From assembly GCF_000513935.1 (NCBI RefSeq), contig NZ_AZUY01000008.1, positions 43,086-107,085 of the forward strand: a DNA stretch of 64,000 bases. Reading direction: 5' to 3'. This document shows positions 1 to 9,108 of this stretch, piece after piece. Source of the stretch: Mesorhizobium sp. WSM3626. Its GTDB lineage: Bacteria > Pseudomonadota > Alphaproteobacteria > Rhizobiales > Rhizobiaceae. The stretch's first letter is position 1. Each line of letters opens with the position of its first letter. A program made the position numbers and the translations under genes. The notes beneath the pieces are model-generated. The model was not told the origin of the DNA, made no database searches, and saw only the letters and a program-made list of their open reading frames with translations.

Positions 1-366
1 GGCGATCATGCCAAGTCGATCATCACCATCACCTCGGTCAGCGCCGAGATGGCCTCTCCGGAACGCTCCGAATATTGCGTGTCGAAGGCAGCGCTTTCCA
101 TGTGGGTGAAGAACCTGGCGCTCAGGCTCGCCCCGGAAAACATCGGCGTGTTCGAGCTGCGGCCGGGCATCATCCGCACCGACATGACGGCAGGCGTGAG
201 TGCCAAATACGACGCGTTGATCGACGGCGGCCTGGTGCCGGCGAAACGCTGGGGCGAAGCCTCCGATATTGGTGCCATGGTGGCGGCGCTCGCGGCCGGC
301 AGACTGGGTTTTTCGACCGGCTCGATCATCAATGTCGACGGCGCGCTCTCCGTGCCCCGGCTGTGA
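1..366 (+). CDS. SDR family oxidoreductase, 3' part
   Basis: The frame is open from base 1, so the gene starts outside the window; 121 C-terminal residues are visible. The short-chain dehydrogenase active site is seen as the serine in ITSVSAE followed by the YCVSK catalytic Tyr/Lys pair, then the cofactor-side loop LRPGIIRTDMT and the C-terminal INVDGALSVPRL. Such enzymes reduce or oxidise a carbonyl/hydroxyl with NAD(P)(H). It ends 12 bp before the GMC oxidoreductase gene, so the two are probably co-transcribed and may act on the same hydroxylated substrate (inference). The substrate cannot be read from this fragment. Confidence 0.9.
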   Translation, partial: GDHAKSIITITSVSAEMASPERSEYCVSKAALSMWVKNLALRLAPENIGVFELRPGIIRTDMTAGVSAKYDALIDGGLVPAKRWGEASDIGAMVAALAAGRLGFSTGSIINVDGALSVPRL

Positions 367-378
367 ACGGATGAGACA

Positions 379-2007
379 ATGACCGACTACATCATCGTGG
401 GCGCCGGTCCGGCCGGCTGCGTGCTGGCCAACCGGCTAAGCGAGGATCCCTCCAATTCCGTGCTGCTGCTCGAAGCCGGCGGCAAGGACTGGCACCCCTA
501 TATCCACATGCCGGCGGGTTTCGCCAAGATGACCAAGGGCATCGCCTCCTGGGGCTGGTCGACCGTGCCGCAGAAACACATGAAGGACCGCGTCTTCTGG
601 TACACGCAGGCCAAGGTGGTCGGCGGCGGTTCTTCCATCAACGCCCAGATTTACACGCGCGGCAATGCCCACGACTACGACGCGTGGGAGAAGGAAGAAG
701 GGCTGGCCGGCTGGGGCTATCGCGACGTGCTGCCCTATTTCAAGCGCGCCGAGAACAATCAGCGTTACGCCAACGATTTTCACGGCGACCAGGGCCCGCT
801 CGGCGTCTCCAACCCGATCTCGCCGCTGCCGATCTGCGAGGCCTATTTCCGCGCCGGCCAGGAGATGGGCATTCCTTTCAACCCGGATTTCAACGGCGCC
901 AGCCAGGAAGGCGTCGGCTACTACCAGCTCACCCAGAAGGACGCCCGGCGCTCGTCCGCTTCGGTTGCCTATCTCAAGCCGATCCGCGACCGGAAGAATC
1001 TCATTGTCCGGACCGATGTGCTGGTCACCCGCATCGTCGTCGAGAACGGCCGTGCCATCGGCGTCGAGGTGGTCGACAAGCCGGGCGGCCAGACAACAAT
1101 CCTGCATGCCGACCGCGAGGTGATCGTCTCGTCCGGCGCCGTCGGTTCGCCGAAGCTTCTGATGCAGTCGGGCATCGGCCCGGCCGACCACCTGAAATCG
1201 GTCGGCATCACGCCGGTACACGATCTGCCGGGCGTCGGCTCCAACATGCAGGATCATCTCGACCTGTTCGTCATCGCCGAATGCACAGGCGATCACACCT
1301 ACGACAATTACGCCAAGCTGCACCGCACGGCCTGGGCCGGCCTGCAATATCTGCTCTTGAAGAAGGGACCGGTGGCTTCCAGCCTGTTCGAGACCGGCGG
1401 CTTCTGGTACGCGGATCCGACCGCCGCCTCGCCCGACATCCAGTTCCATCTGGGTCTCGGCTCCGGCATCGAGGCCGGCGTCGAGAAGCTGAAAAATCCC
1501 GGTGTCACCTTGAACTCGGCTTTCCTGCGGCCGCGCTCGCGCGGAACGGTGCGGCTGAAAAGCGCCGATCCAGCCGACCATCCGCTGATCGATCCGAACT
1601 ATTGGTCCGATCCCTATGACCGCGCCATGTCGCTGAAGGGGCTGCGGCTGGCGCGAGAGATCATGCGGCAGAAGGCACTTGCCCCCTACGTGCTGCGCGA
1701 GGTAATGCCCGGTCCGTCGCTCGCCAGCGATGACGAGTTGATCGACTATGCCTGCCGCACGTCCAAGACCGACCACCATCCCGTCGGCACCTGCCGCATG
1801 GGCCATGACGAGATGGCGGTGGTGACGCCGGATCTCATGCTGCGCGGTATAGAAGGCTTGCGCGTCTGCGACGCATCGGTGATGCCGCGTGTGCCTTCTT
1901 CCAACACCAACGCGCCGACCATCATGGTTGGCGAAAAGGGCGCTGATCTGATCCTTGGCCGCGAGCCGCTGGCGCCGGCGGTGTTTTCCGGCAATCGTGC
2001 TGCTTAG
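379..2007 (+). CDS. GMC family FAD-dependent oxidoreductase (choline dehydrogenase-like)
   Basis: 542 residues, the usual size for bacterial glucose-methanol-choline oxidoreductases. The N-terminus has the FAD dinucleotide-binding motif YIIVGAGPAGCVLANRLS; a GMC signature GGGSSINAQIYTRG lies near residue 85. The C-terminal part carries HHPVGTCRMG with the likely catalytic His, and the closing NTNAPTIMVGEKGA motif. Members oxidise primary or secondary alcohols; the true substrate is unknown, and choline is doubtful because no betaine gene is nearby. It follows the SDR gene and precedes a Dabb protein by 11 bp, suggesting one operon. Confidence 0.92.
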   Translation: MTDYIIVGAGPAGCVLANRLSEDPSNSVLLLEAGGKDWHPYIHMPAGFAKMTKGIASWGWSTVPQKHMKDRVFWYTQAKVVGGGSSINAQIYTRGNAHDYDAWEKEEGLAGWGYRDVLPYFKRAENNQRYANDFHGDQGPLGVSNPISPLPICEAYFRAGQEMGIPFNPDFNGASQEGVGYYQLTQKDARRSSASVAYLKPIRDRKNLIVRTDVLVTRIVVENGRAIGVEVVDKPGGQTTILHADREVIVSSGAVGSPKLLMQSGIGPADHLKSVGITPVHDLPGVGSNMQDHLDLFVIAECTGDHTYDNYAKLHRTAWAGLQYLLLKKGPVASSLFETGGFWYADPTAASPDIQFHLGLGSGIEAGVEKLKNPGVTLNSAFLRPRSRGTVRLKSADPADHPLIDPNYWSDPYDRAMSLKGLRLAREIMRQKALAPYVLREVMPGPSLASDDELIDYACRTSKTDHHPVGTCRMGHDEMAVVTPDLMLRGIEGLRVCDASVMPRVPSSNTNAPTIMVGEKGADLILGREPLAPAVFSGNRAA

Positions 2008-2018
2008 GGAGTGGTAAA

Positions 2019-2336
2019 ATGATCAGGCACTGTGTTTTCGCAAGATTTCGTAGTGATGTGTCCCCGGCCGAGCGCACGGCTATCCACGCCGACCTCGAAG
2101 CGTTGCGGCAGGTGATCGAAGGCATGGAAACGGTTCATTTCAGCGCCAATGTCAGTCCGGAGCCCTTCGCGCGGGGTTTCAGCCATGGCTTCACCATCGA
2201 TTTCCGCGATGTAGCGGCGCGCAACGCCTATCTCGTCCATGAGGCGCATCAGCATGCCGGCGCCCGGCTGGTCGCGGCCCTCGAAGGCGGCACCGACGGA
2301 TTGATGGTCTTCGACCTCGATCTTACGAAAAAGTGA
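2019..2336 (+). CDS. Dabb (stress-responsive A/B barrel) domain protein
   Basis: 105 residues covering a single dimeric alpha-beta barrel domain. The start MIRHCVFARFRSDVS is typical: the Dabb family opens with an I-x-H-hydrophobic strand, followed by a helix and a second half with HEAHQ. The fold is found in small proteins of unclear function and in a few cyclases and aldolases. It is 11 bp downstream of the GMC gene and is followed by a hairpin, so it appears to end the SDR-GMC-Dabb transcript. No catalytic role is assigned. Confidence 0.85.
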   Translation: MIRHCVFARFRSDVSPAERTAIHADLEALRQVIEGMETVHFSANVSPEPFARGFSHGFTIDFRDVAARNAYLVHEAHQHAGARLVAALEGGTDGLMVFDLDLTKK

Positions 2337-2339
2337 ACC

Positions 2340-2377
2340 GCCGGCCTTTCGAAAGCCGGCTGATCGCTGTTCTCTTT
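2340..2377 (+). terminator. hairpin after the Dabb gene, probable terminator
   Basis: GCCGGC is repeated in inverted form around a TTTCGAAA centre, giving a stable stem-loop 3 bp after the Dabb stop. A pyrimidine-rich stretch TGTTCTCTTTT follows. The T-run is imperfect, so termination may be partial. Confidence 0.55.
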
Positions 2378-2426
2378 TGCCGACAAGGCGACATATCGTT
2401 CCTTTGGGGGTACAAAGGAGGACGCC

Positions 2427-3644
2427 TTGAACCTCACCGCCGAGCAGAAGAAAACCGTTCTGGCGTCATTTCTGGGCTGGACGCTCGATGCTTTTGATTT
2501 CTTCCTTCTGACCTTTCTGCTCACCGATATTGCGGCTGAGTTCCAGACTGATGTCCCCGCGGTGTCGAAGGCTCTGTTCCTGACCTTGGCGACCCGCTTC
2601 ATCGGCGCGTTCTTCTTTGGCATGCTTGCCGACAAATACGGTCGCAAGCCGATCTTGATGCTCAACATCGTCAGCTACTCGGTGATCGGGGCGCTGGCTG
2701 CTTTCTCTCCCAATCTCGGCATCTTCCTGGCGCTACGCGCCCTGTTCGGCATCGCCATGGGCGGCGAATGGGGCCTCGGCTCCTCGCTTGCCATGGAATC
2801 CATACCGCCGCGGGCACGCGGCATGGTCTCGGGTATCTTGCAATGCGGTTATCCCGCCGGTTACCTCCTGGCGGCGGTGGTCTATGGGCTGCTCTACGGA
2901 CAGAAGGTCGGCGACTTCGTCCTCGGCTGGCGCTTCATGTTCCTGCTGAGCTTCATACCGGCGCTGATGGTGCTGTTCATCCGCTCGCACGTGCCGGAAT
3001 CGCCCCCCTTCGTCGAGGCACGAAAGCAGGTCAGACCGGGGTTGCTGGAAACGCTGCGGAAGCACTGGCGCGTCGCGCTCTATGCCGTGGTGCTGATGAT
3101 GTTCTTCAACTTCTTCAGCCATGGCACGCAGGACCTCTACCCGACCTTCCTGAAGAAGCAGCATGGCTTTGATCCGCATACGGTGAGCTGGATCACCATC
3201 GTCGCCAATATCGGCGCCATTGTCGGCGGCCTGGCGTTTGGCGCGCTGTCGGAGAAGATCGGCCGCATCAACGCCATTACCATCGCATGCATCATCGCCC
3301 TGCCGGCGATCCCGCTATGGGCCTACAGCTCCACGCCCTTCATGCTGGCAATCGGCGCCTTCATCATGCAGGTCGCGGTCCAGGGTGCCTGGGGTGTCAT
3401 CCCGGTTCACCTCAATGAGCTTTCGCCCGGCGCGGTGCGCGCCACCTTGCCCGGCTTCATATACCAGGCCGGCAATCTCGCTGCCTCCTACGGCGGTCCG
3501 TATCAAGCGGGGATCGCAGAGGCACCCGGCGGCAGTTATGGCCATGCGCTGGCGCTATTTGCCGGCGTGGTCGCCGTCTGCATCATCGTGGTCATCCGCT
3601 TCAGTCCGGAGCGGCGCGGTCAGGTAATGACGGTGCTGGGTTGA
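2427..3644 (+). CDS. MFS transporter, metabolite:proton symporter type
   Basis: 405 residues with about twelve hydrophobic segments. The opening GWTLDAFDFFLLTFLL and the loop-2/3 motif GMLADKYGRKPILM are typical of carboxylate/aromatic-acid or sialate-type symporters, in which an acidic residue in TM1 (the LDAFD motif) takes part in proton coupling. GMVSGILQCGYPAGYLLAA is the TM5 region. It likely imports an organic acid or sugar acid across the inner membrane; the substrate is not evident. A ribosome-binding sequence AAAGGAGG lies about 7 bases before the start. It follows the oxidoreductase genes on the same strand. Confidence 0.85.
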   Translation: MNLTAEQKKTVLASFLGWTLDAFDFFLLTFLLTDIAAEFQTDVPAVSKALFLTLATRFIGAFFFGMLADKYGRKPILMLNIVSYSVIGALAAFSPNLGIFLALRALFGIAMGGEWGLGSSLAMESIPPRARGMVSGILQCGYPAGYLLAAVVYGLLYGQKVGDFVLGWRFMFLLSFIPALMVLFIRSHVPESPPFVEARKQVRPGLLETLRKHWRVALYAVVLMMFFNFFSHGTQDLYPTFLKKQHGFDPHTVSWITIVANIGAIVGGLAFGALSEKIGRINAITIACIIALPAIPLWAYSSTPFMLAIGAFIMQVAVQGAWGVIPVHLNELSPGAVRATLPGFIYQAGNLAASYGGPYQAGIAEAPGGSYGHALALFAGVVAVCIIVVIRFSPERRGQVMTVLG

Positions 3645-3648
3645 AACG

Positions 3649-4494
3649 TCAGCCCATCCTCAGGGCGATGACGCCTGCGACGATGCTGAGCGCGGCGGCA
3701 CCGCGCCAGCCCGTCATCTTCTCGCCGAGCGCGTAGACCGAAATCATCATGGCGAACAGGATCGAGGTCTCGCGCAGTGACGCCACCGAGGCGATCGGCG
3801 CCTTGGTCATCGCCCACATCACGATCCAGTAGGCGGCGCCGGAAAGTACGCCGGTGAACAGCCCGGTCTTCCAGTCGCGCGCCAACACCGGAAGCGCCTT
3901 GGGTCCTCGGAAAACCAGGCAGAGCACCAGCGCCCCAAGCGCATCGCAGATGAACAACCAGGCGGCATAGCTTTGCGCGGTTGCGGCCAGCCGCGCGCCG
4001 CTGCCGTCGGACAGCGTGTAGCTGGCAATGAAGATCGACGTGCCTAGCGCAAATGCGACCGCGCGCAGGTTCAGCTTCTCCAGATGCGCCCCGCCGCGAA
4101 ACGACATTACCAGCGTTCCGGCCGATAGAAGCAGGATGCCCACGATGGCGAGCGGCGCCGGCACCTCGGCGACGACGAACATCCCGCCAATCGCGGCCAG
4201 CAGAGGTGCCGTTCCGCGTGCCAACGGATAGGTCTGGGCGAAATCGCCGGCCTGGTAGGCGCCGATCAGGAAGGTGCGGTAGCCCATGTGGAAGATCACC
4301 GAAGCGGCGATATAGGGCCAGACTTCCACCTTGGGCACCTCGACGAAAGGCAGCACCACGAGGCCAGCGACCCCCATGCCGAACGTCATCAAAGTAATCG
4401 ACAGGAAGCGGTCGAGATGTACCTTGACCAGCGCGTTCCAGATCGCGTGCATGGCGGCCGCGGCAAGCACCGCGAGGAAGACGAAAAGCGTCAT
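3649..4494 (-). CDS. DMT superfamily (EamA-like) transporter
   Basis: About ten hydrophobic segments in 281 residues, the standard size for drug/metabolite exporters built from two five-helix repeats. I chose the ATG at 4494 (MTLFVFLAVLAAAAMHAIW), since upstream codons give a hydrophilic, Ser/Pro-rich tail and overlap the neighbouring gene. AAAMHAIWNALVK is the usual EamA TM1 and SLRETSILFAMMISVYALGEK resembles the last repeat. Substrate unknown. It lies 7 bp downstream of the EEP-domain gene on the same strand and is convergent with the MFS gene, 4 bp apart. Confidence 0.85.
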   Translation of the reverse strand: MTLFVFLAVLAAAAMHAIWNALVKVHLDRFLSITLMTFGMGVAGLVVLPFVEVPKVEVWPYIAASVIFHMGYRTFLIGAYQAGDFAQTYPLARGTAPLLAAIGGMFVVAEVPAPLAIVGILLLSAGTLVMSFRGGAHLEKLNLRAVAFALGTSIFIASYTLSDGSGARLAATAQSYAAWLFICDALGALVLCLVFRGPKALPVLARDWKTGLFTGVLSGAAYWIVMWAMTKAPIASVASLRETSILFAMMISVYALGEKMTGWRGAAALSIVAGVIALRMG

Positions 4495-4501
4495 ATGGAG
4501 C

Positions 4502-5410
4502 TCATCGACCTCCGGAGCCGAAGGGCGTTTCGAGATCGATGTCGACCTGGACGGGGAAGTGATCGGAAGCAAGCTCGCCTATATCGGCGCTGACCGAGCG
4601 CACACGCCCGGCCAACATGCCGCCGACAAAGCAATGGTCAAGACGGCGCTTTGCCAGTCTGCCGTCGATGATCTTCTCATGCGTATGGAAATCACCAGCC
4701 GGTTCAACCGCCACGGCGGCGGCATCGACGAAGCCGTCGAGATAGGCTGCTCCACGATGATATGGCGTGCTGCCGACGATGCGACGGTATTCGACGCTGT
4801 CCGGCTCCATGTTGAAATCGCCCAGCCAGATCGCCGCCGGCGGATTTTCCGGCTCGACTTCCCCATGTGTCCAGTTGCGCGAAGGTTCGTCGTCCACGCC
4901 GCTCCACGGTCCGCCTTCCCCCGGCGTCCGGCGATGCTGCGCCAAGAGATAGTCGATCTGGTCCAGCCGCTCTTCCGCGGCGATGTGCGCGAGATGCAGC
5001 GAAAGCACCCTGACCGACCCGGCCGGCGTGCGGATCATGCATTCGAGCGCGGCGTTGCGGGTGTTGAGCGGACGCAGCGTACGGCGCATCGGCAGCGCGT
5101 GCAGCCGCGACCAGACGATCGGCAGTTTTGACAGGACCATGGTGCCGAATTGCCGGCGGCGGTTGACCAGACGGCCGTCCCGCCATTCGCTGGCATCCAT
5201 GTCGAAGGCCGGGCCATACACCCAGTGATGATCAGGCAGAAGCCGTGAAAGCAGCTCCGGCTGGTCGTCGAAATTGCTGCGCTGCCAGTGCCGCTCGACC
5301 TCCTGCAAGGCGATGATGTCGGCGCCGGCAATCATGCGCGCGGCGCGCGAAAGATCGTAGCGCCCGTCGCTGCCGAACCCGTACTGGATGTTGTAGCTGA
5401 CCAGCTTCAT
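4502..5410 (-). CDS. endonuclease/exonuclease/phosphatase (EEP) family protein
   Basis: 302 residues with the EEP fold motifs in order: VSYNIQYG at the N-terminus, IALQEVE with the metal-binding Glu near residue 37, LSLHLAHI in the middle, WLGDFNMEP (D-x-N) near residue 200, and the terminal catalytic SDHFPVQVDID. There is no signal peptide. Members hydrolyse phosphodiester bonds in nucleic acids, lipids or small molecules with Mg2+; the lack of extra domains prevents a substrate call. It probably shares a transcript with the DMT transporter gene downstream. Confidence 0.87.
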   Translation of the reverse strand: MKLVSYNIQYGFGSDGRYDLSRAARMIAGADIIALQEVERHWQRSNFDDQPELLSRLLPDHHWVYGPAFDMDASEWRDGRLVNRRRQFGTMVLSKLPIVWSRLHALPMRRTLRPLNTRNAALECMIRTPAGSVRVLSLHLAHIAAEERLDQIDYLLAQHRRTPGEGGPWSGVDDEPSRNWTHGEVEPENPPAAIWLGDFNMEPDSVEYRRIVGSTPYHRGAAYLDGFVDAAAVAVEPAGDFHTHEKIIDGRLAKRRLDHCFVGGMLAGRVRSVSADIGELASDHFPVQVDIDLETPFGSGGR

Positions 5411-5526
5411 TGCTTATCCGGCTCACTTCCCGGTGTTGGCAGTAACGGTTCGGTCGATCGCTTGCAATGTGCAGGAGGACGGACGGGGCTTGGGCCAGCA
5501 GGGCGGCGGTCGAGACGCGGCATCTG

Positions 5527-7080
5527 CTAGTCGGTGGTCAACGGCTGAAACCGGCCTGCCGGCGACGCCGCCAGTTCCGCCCAATCGATCTCTTCCTCCA
5601 GCCGGTGATAGGCTTCATCGCCGATCGTGCCGTTGCTGCGCAGTTCCTCCAGCGTGTCGCGCTGGCGGTTGATGGCGTAGAGCCGCAGCCGGTCGTATTC
5701 GGTTGCCGCCTGCGCATCCTCCGGATTTTCCGCGATCTGCCGCTGAGCCTCGTACTGCTCGCGCACGACGGCCGCCGCGGCCGACGTCTTGCGGCTCAAC
5801 ACGTCAAGCGCGGCCTGCATGACGGCAACACGCGCCTGAGCCACTTCGCGATCGACACTCGTGTCCCGTTCGAAGTTGAGTATCCGCAGCAAGGGCTTCA
5901 AGGTCATGCCTTGCAACACCAGCGTGCCCAGAACCACCGCGAAGGCGGCAAGCACGATCGGGTCGCGGCCGGGAAAGCCGGCCGGCAGCGCAATGGCCAC
6001 CACCAGCGTCACCAGCCCCCGCATGCCGCACCAGCCGACCAGCACGGCGCCGCGAAATGTCGGCGCTTCTCGCCTTCTGTCTTCGGCGCCGAAGCGGGCG
6101 AACCATCTTATGATCGCAACGTAACTCGCCACCCAGACGAGACGTGCCAGAATGACGACAACCAGCACCGTCGCGGCAAAGAGAAAGGCTCCGCCCTGCC
6201 CGTCGCCGGAGAGCCGACCGACGATAGAGCGTGCCTGCAGCCCCATCAGCACGAAAGCCAGCACGTTCAGCACGAACACCGCCGATTCCCAGACCGAATA
6301 GGTGCTGACGCGGCGTCTCGCCGACATGCGGCGCGGCGCGCTGCGTGCAATGGTGATGGCATAGACGACGATGGTGATGATGGCGGAAAGACCGAGCCTG
6401 TCGGCCAGGATCCACACCCCGAATGTCCCGGCGAACTGCACCACGGTGCTGCTTGCGGCGTCGTCGATCCGGCTAAGTGTCAGCAGCGAGACACGGCCAA
6501 GCACATAACCCGCGGCCAAACTGCCAATCGTCGACAGCAAGACCACCGGAATGGCGTTGCTCAGCAGGATCGAACCGAGCGCAGCCGAAACCGCCAACCG
6601 GTAGATCAGCAGCGCGGTGGCATCGTTGAGCAGGCTCTCGCCTTGCAGGATGGCGGTGAGGCGGTACGGCACCTTGAACTGGCCGAGCACGGCGCTCGCC
6701 GCCACCGCATCCGGCGGCGCGACGATGGCGCCAAGCGCGACCGCCGCCGCGATCGGCAGCCCGGCCATTTTCCAGCCGACGAAGGCAACGACTAGGGTGG
6801 TGAAGACCACGGCGCCGAGCGCCAGCAGCACCAGAGACAGCCTGTAGCGCTTCAGGTCGCGCAGCGACGTGTCATAGGCGGCATCGAGAAGCACCGGCGC
6901 GATGAACAGGGCAAGCGCGAGTTCCGGATCGATCTCGATCACTGGCGCACCGGGTACGAAAGCAATCGCGACGCCGGCCAGGGCCAGAAGGGACGGATAG
7001 GGAATCTCCAGCCGACGCGACAGCGCCGTCAGCGCGACGGCGGTCAAAAGCAGGATAAGCGTCAGTTCGAAAAGAGCCAT
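5527..7080 (-). CDS. Na+/H+ (monovalent cation:proton) antiporter, CPA1 family
   Basis: 517 residues: about twelve membrane segments in the first 400, then a hydrophilic cytoplasmic tail rich in Glu/Arg. Diagnostic motifs are VLLDAAYDTSLRDLKRY in the first half, APPDAVAASAVL and GESLLNDATALLIY, where the paired Asp residues form the ion-binding site of CPA1 exchangers. It should exchange Na+ or K+ for protons across the inner membrane, in pH and salt homeostasis. It stands alone, about 115 bp upstream of the EEP gene. Confidence 0.9.
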   Translation of the reverse strand: MALFELTLILLLTAVALTALSRRLEIPYPSLLALAGVAIAFVPGAPVIEIDPELALALFIAPVLLDAAYDTSLRDLKRYRLSLVLLALGAVVFTTLVVAFVGWKMAGLPIAAAVALGAIVAPPDAVAASAVLGQFKVPYRLTAILQGESLLNDATALLIYRLAVSAALGSILLSNAIPVVLLSTIGSLAAGYVLGRVSLLTLSRIDDAASSTVVQFAGTFGVWILADRLGLSAIITIVVYAITIARSAPRRMSARRRVSTYSVWESAVFVLNVLAFVLMGLQARSIVGRLSGDGQGGAFLFAATVLVVVILARLVWVASYVAIIRWFARFGAEDRRREAPTFRGAVLVGWCGMRGLVTLVVAIALPAGFPGRDPIVLAAFAVVLGTLVLQGMTLKPLLRILNFERDTSVDREVAQARVAVMQAALDVLSRKTSAAAAVVREQYEAQRQIAENPEDAQAATEYDRLRLYAINRQRDTLEELRSNGTIGDEAYHRLEEEIDWAELAASPAGRFQPLTTD

Positions 7081-7236
7081 GCGCTATCGTAGCGGCCGAA
7101 TGAAACGATTGGCAGTGCCAAAGTCATGGCCGTGAAACAACGGGGTGACACCTCCGGTACCGGTTGTGTCGCCGCGGGCACGAGGAATCCGGATCGCTGG
7201 AGCACCCGTTCGGGAGCGCCTCCGACCGTGGACTAC

Positions 7237-8301
7237 CTAGTGCAACACCAGCATATCGCTCGACGAGAACGAAATCTCGGCCTTTTCACCGACCGCGGGC
7301 GGCGGCGTCGCCGGGCTGTTGAACGTGTCGAGCGACACCGTGTTGCCGCCGATGCCGACGCGAACACGGATCACCGAGCCGAGGAAGTGTACTTCGGAAA
7401 TCTCGCCCGAAAGACTGGAATCACGGCCGGGCTGGCGACCAAGCGAAATTGCCTCGGGCCGCAGCGCCAGCGACAGCATGTCGCCGGACTTCGAGCCGTT
7501 GAGCTTGCCCTTGAGCGAGACTTCCTGCGTGTTGACCTGCACCGTGCCGGATGCGGCGTCGGTGACCTTGCCTTCGAGCACGTTCAGCGTGCCAACGAAA
7601 TTGGCGACGAATTTGGTTGCCGGCCGGTTGTAGATCTCGAACGGTGTGCCGACCTGCTCGGCCTTGCCGCCATACATGACGGCGATGCGGTCGGAGATGG
7701 ACAGCGCCTCTTCTTGGTCATGCGTGACGAAGATAGTGGTGATGCCGAGCTTCTTCTGGATCGAGCGGATTTCCTCGCGCAGCGACACACGCACCTTGGC
7801 GTCGAGCGCCGACAGCGGCTCGTCGAGGAGCAACAGCTTCGGTTTCGGCGCGATCGCACGCGCCAGCGCAATGCGCTGCTGCTGGCCGCCGGAAAGCTGG
7901 TAGGGGTAGTGGTCCGCCATCTGCGGCAGCTTGATCATGTCGAGCATCTCGGCGACGCGGGCATCGATATCCGCCCTGGGCATGCCGGCGACCCTCAGGC
8001 CGAAGCCGATGTTCTGCGCCACGGTCAGGTTCGGGAACAGCGCATAGGCCTGGAACACCATGCCGACATTGCGCTGGTTGGGCTTCAACCGGGTGATGTC
8101 CTTGCCGGCTACGACGATCTTGCCGGCTGATGGCTCCTCGAAGCCGGCGACCATGCGCAGCACAGTGGTTTTACCACAGCCGGACGGCCCAAGAAACGAG
8201 ACGAATTCACCCGGCTCGACGTCGAGATTGAAGTCCTCCACCACCGTGGTGGCGCCGAAGGATTTTCGGACGTGCTGGATGGAGAGGAATGGCTCGGCCA
8301 T
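7237..8301 (-). CDS. ABC transporter ATP-binding protein, spermidine/putrescine/iron type
   Basis: 354 residues. Walker A is GPSGCGKTT near residue 36, the signature YQLSGGQQQRIALARA, Walker B LLLLDEPLSALDAK and the switch VTHDQEEAL. The last 110 residues form the TOBE/OB regulatory domain. I chose ATG 8301 because a GAAAGAA ribosome-binding site precedes it; a TTG five codons upstream is less likely. It is the last gene of the binding protein-permease-permease-ATPase operon and energises import of a cationic small molecule or phosphonate-like solute (inference). Confidence 0.93.
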   Translation of the reverse strand: MAEPFLSIQHVRKSFGATTVVEDFNLDVEPGEFVSFLGPSGCGKTTVLRMVAGFEEPSAGKIVVAGKDITRLKPNQRNVGMVFQAYALFPNLTVAQNIGFGLRVAGMPRADIDARVAEMLDMIKLPQMADHYPYQLSGGQQQRIALARAIAPKPKLLLLDEPLSALDAKVRVSLREEIRSIQKKLGITTIFVTHDQEEALSISDRIAVMYGGKAEQVGTPFEIYNRPATKFVANFVGTLNVLEGKVTDAASGTVQVNTQEVSLKGKLNGSKSGDMLSLALRPEAISLGRQPGRDSSLSGEISEVHFLGSVIRVRVGIGGNTVSLDTFNSPATPPPAVGEKAEISFSSSDMLVLH

Positions 8302-8316
8302 GGTTCTTTCTTTCAA

Positions 8317-9108
8317 TCAATTCGGGCGGTTGGCGGACTTCGGCGCAAACCGCGACAGGACCTGGATCAGCGACATGCAACCCCAGGTGATTACGAAAGC
8401 AATAATGGACAGCGCTGCCGGTTCATAGGCTCGGTTGGCAACCAGGTTCTGCAAATAAGGACCGAAAGCGGGCCGATTGAGCAGACTTGCCATGGTGAAC
8501 TCGCCGATGACGATCGCGAACGTGAGGAAGGCCCCGGAGAGCACGGCGATCAACACGTTGGGAAGGATCACGCGGGTGACGATCGTACCCCAGCCGGCGC
8601 CGAGGATCTGGGCCGCTTCCGTCAGCGTCCGAACGTCGATGGTACGAAGGCCGGTGTCGACTGCTCTGTACATATAGGGCAGCGCCAGCGCCGCGTAGCC
8701 GATGACCAGCAGAGCATTTGTGGCTGTATTGTTAGACAGGAACGGCAGGGGCGAATTCGAGCCGTACATCCTGATATAGCCGAAAACGATGACGATGGCC
8801 GGGATGACCAGCGGCAACAAGGTGATGAACTCGACCACCGGGCGAAGCTGGGGCAGACGCAGCCGGATCCAATAGGCGGTGGGCACAACGATTAGCACAC
8901 CAAGAAGGATGGTGAAGACCGCCACGATCACCGAATACATGAAAGTTGTCTGGAACTGGCTATCGCCGAGCACGACCTTGTAGGCGTCGAAGGAATAGAC
9001 GCCGCGACGCATGCGCAGCGAAAACTCGATCGTCGCGATGAGCGGTATGAAGAAATAGGCCGCGCCGAGGATGAAGACGATCCAGGCCCAGAATTTGCCA
9101 GCCTTCAT
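8317..9108 (-). CDS. ABC transporter permease (second)
   Basis: 263 residues with six membrane segments. It carries the EAA-type loop LTEAAQILGAGWGTIVTRVILPNV used to contact the ATPase. It resembles PotC/PhnV-type permeases. Start chosen at ATG 9108 (MKAGKFWAWIVF), which overlaps the upstream permease stop by 4 bp (ATGA), a sign of translational coupling. The 82 codons upstream of this start are a shadow of the neighbouring gene. Confidence 0.92.
   Translation of the reverse strand: MKAGKFWAWIVFILGAAYFFIPLIATIEFSLRMRRGVYSFDAYKVVLGDSQFQTTFMYSVIVAVFTILLGVLIVVPTAYWIRLRLPQLRPVVEFITLLPLVIPAIVIVFGYIRMYGSNSPLPFLSNNTATNALLVIGYAALALPYMYRAVDTGLRTIDVRTLTEAAQILGAGWGTIVTRVILPNVLIAVLSGAFLTFAIVIGEFTMASLLNRPAFGPYLQNLVANRAYEPAALSIIAFVITWGCMSLIQVLSRFAPKSANRPN

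Noticed and set aside
436-1806. A 456-codon minus-strand frame in the GMC oxidoreductase gene
   Set aside because: The plus-strand gene has all GMC motifs; the antisense frame has no start signal or motifs.
5467-6795. A 442-codon plus-strand frame opposite the antiporter
   Set aside because: Gln/His/Arg-rich with no family motif; the minus-strand CPA1 antiporter explains the region.
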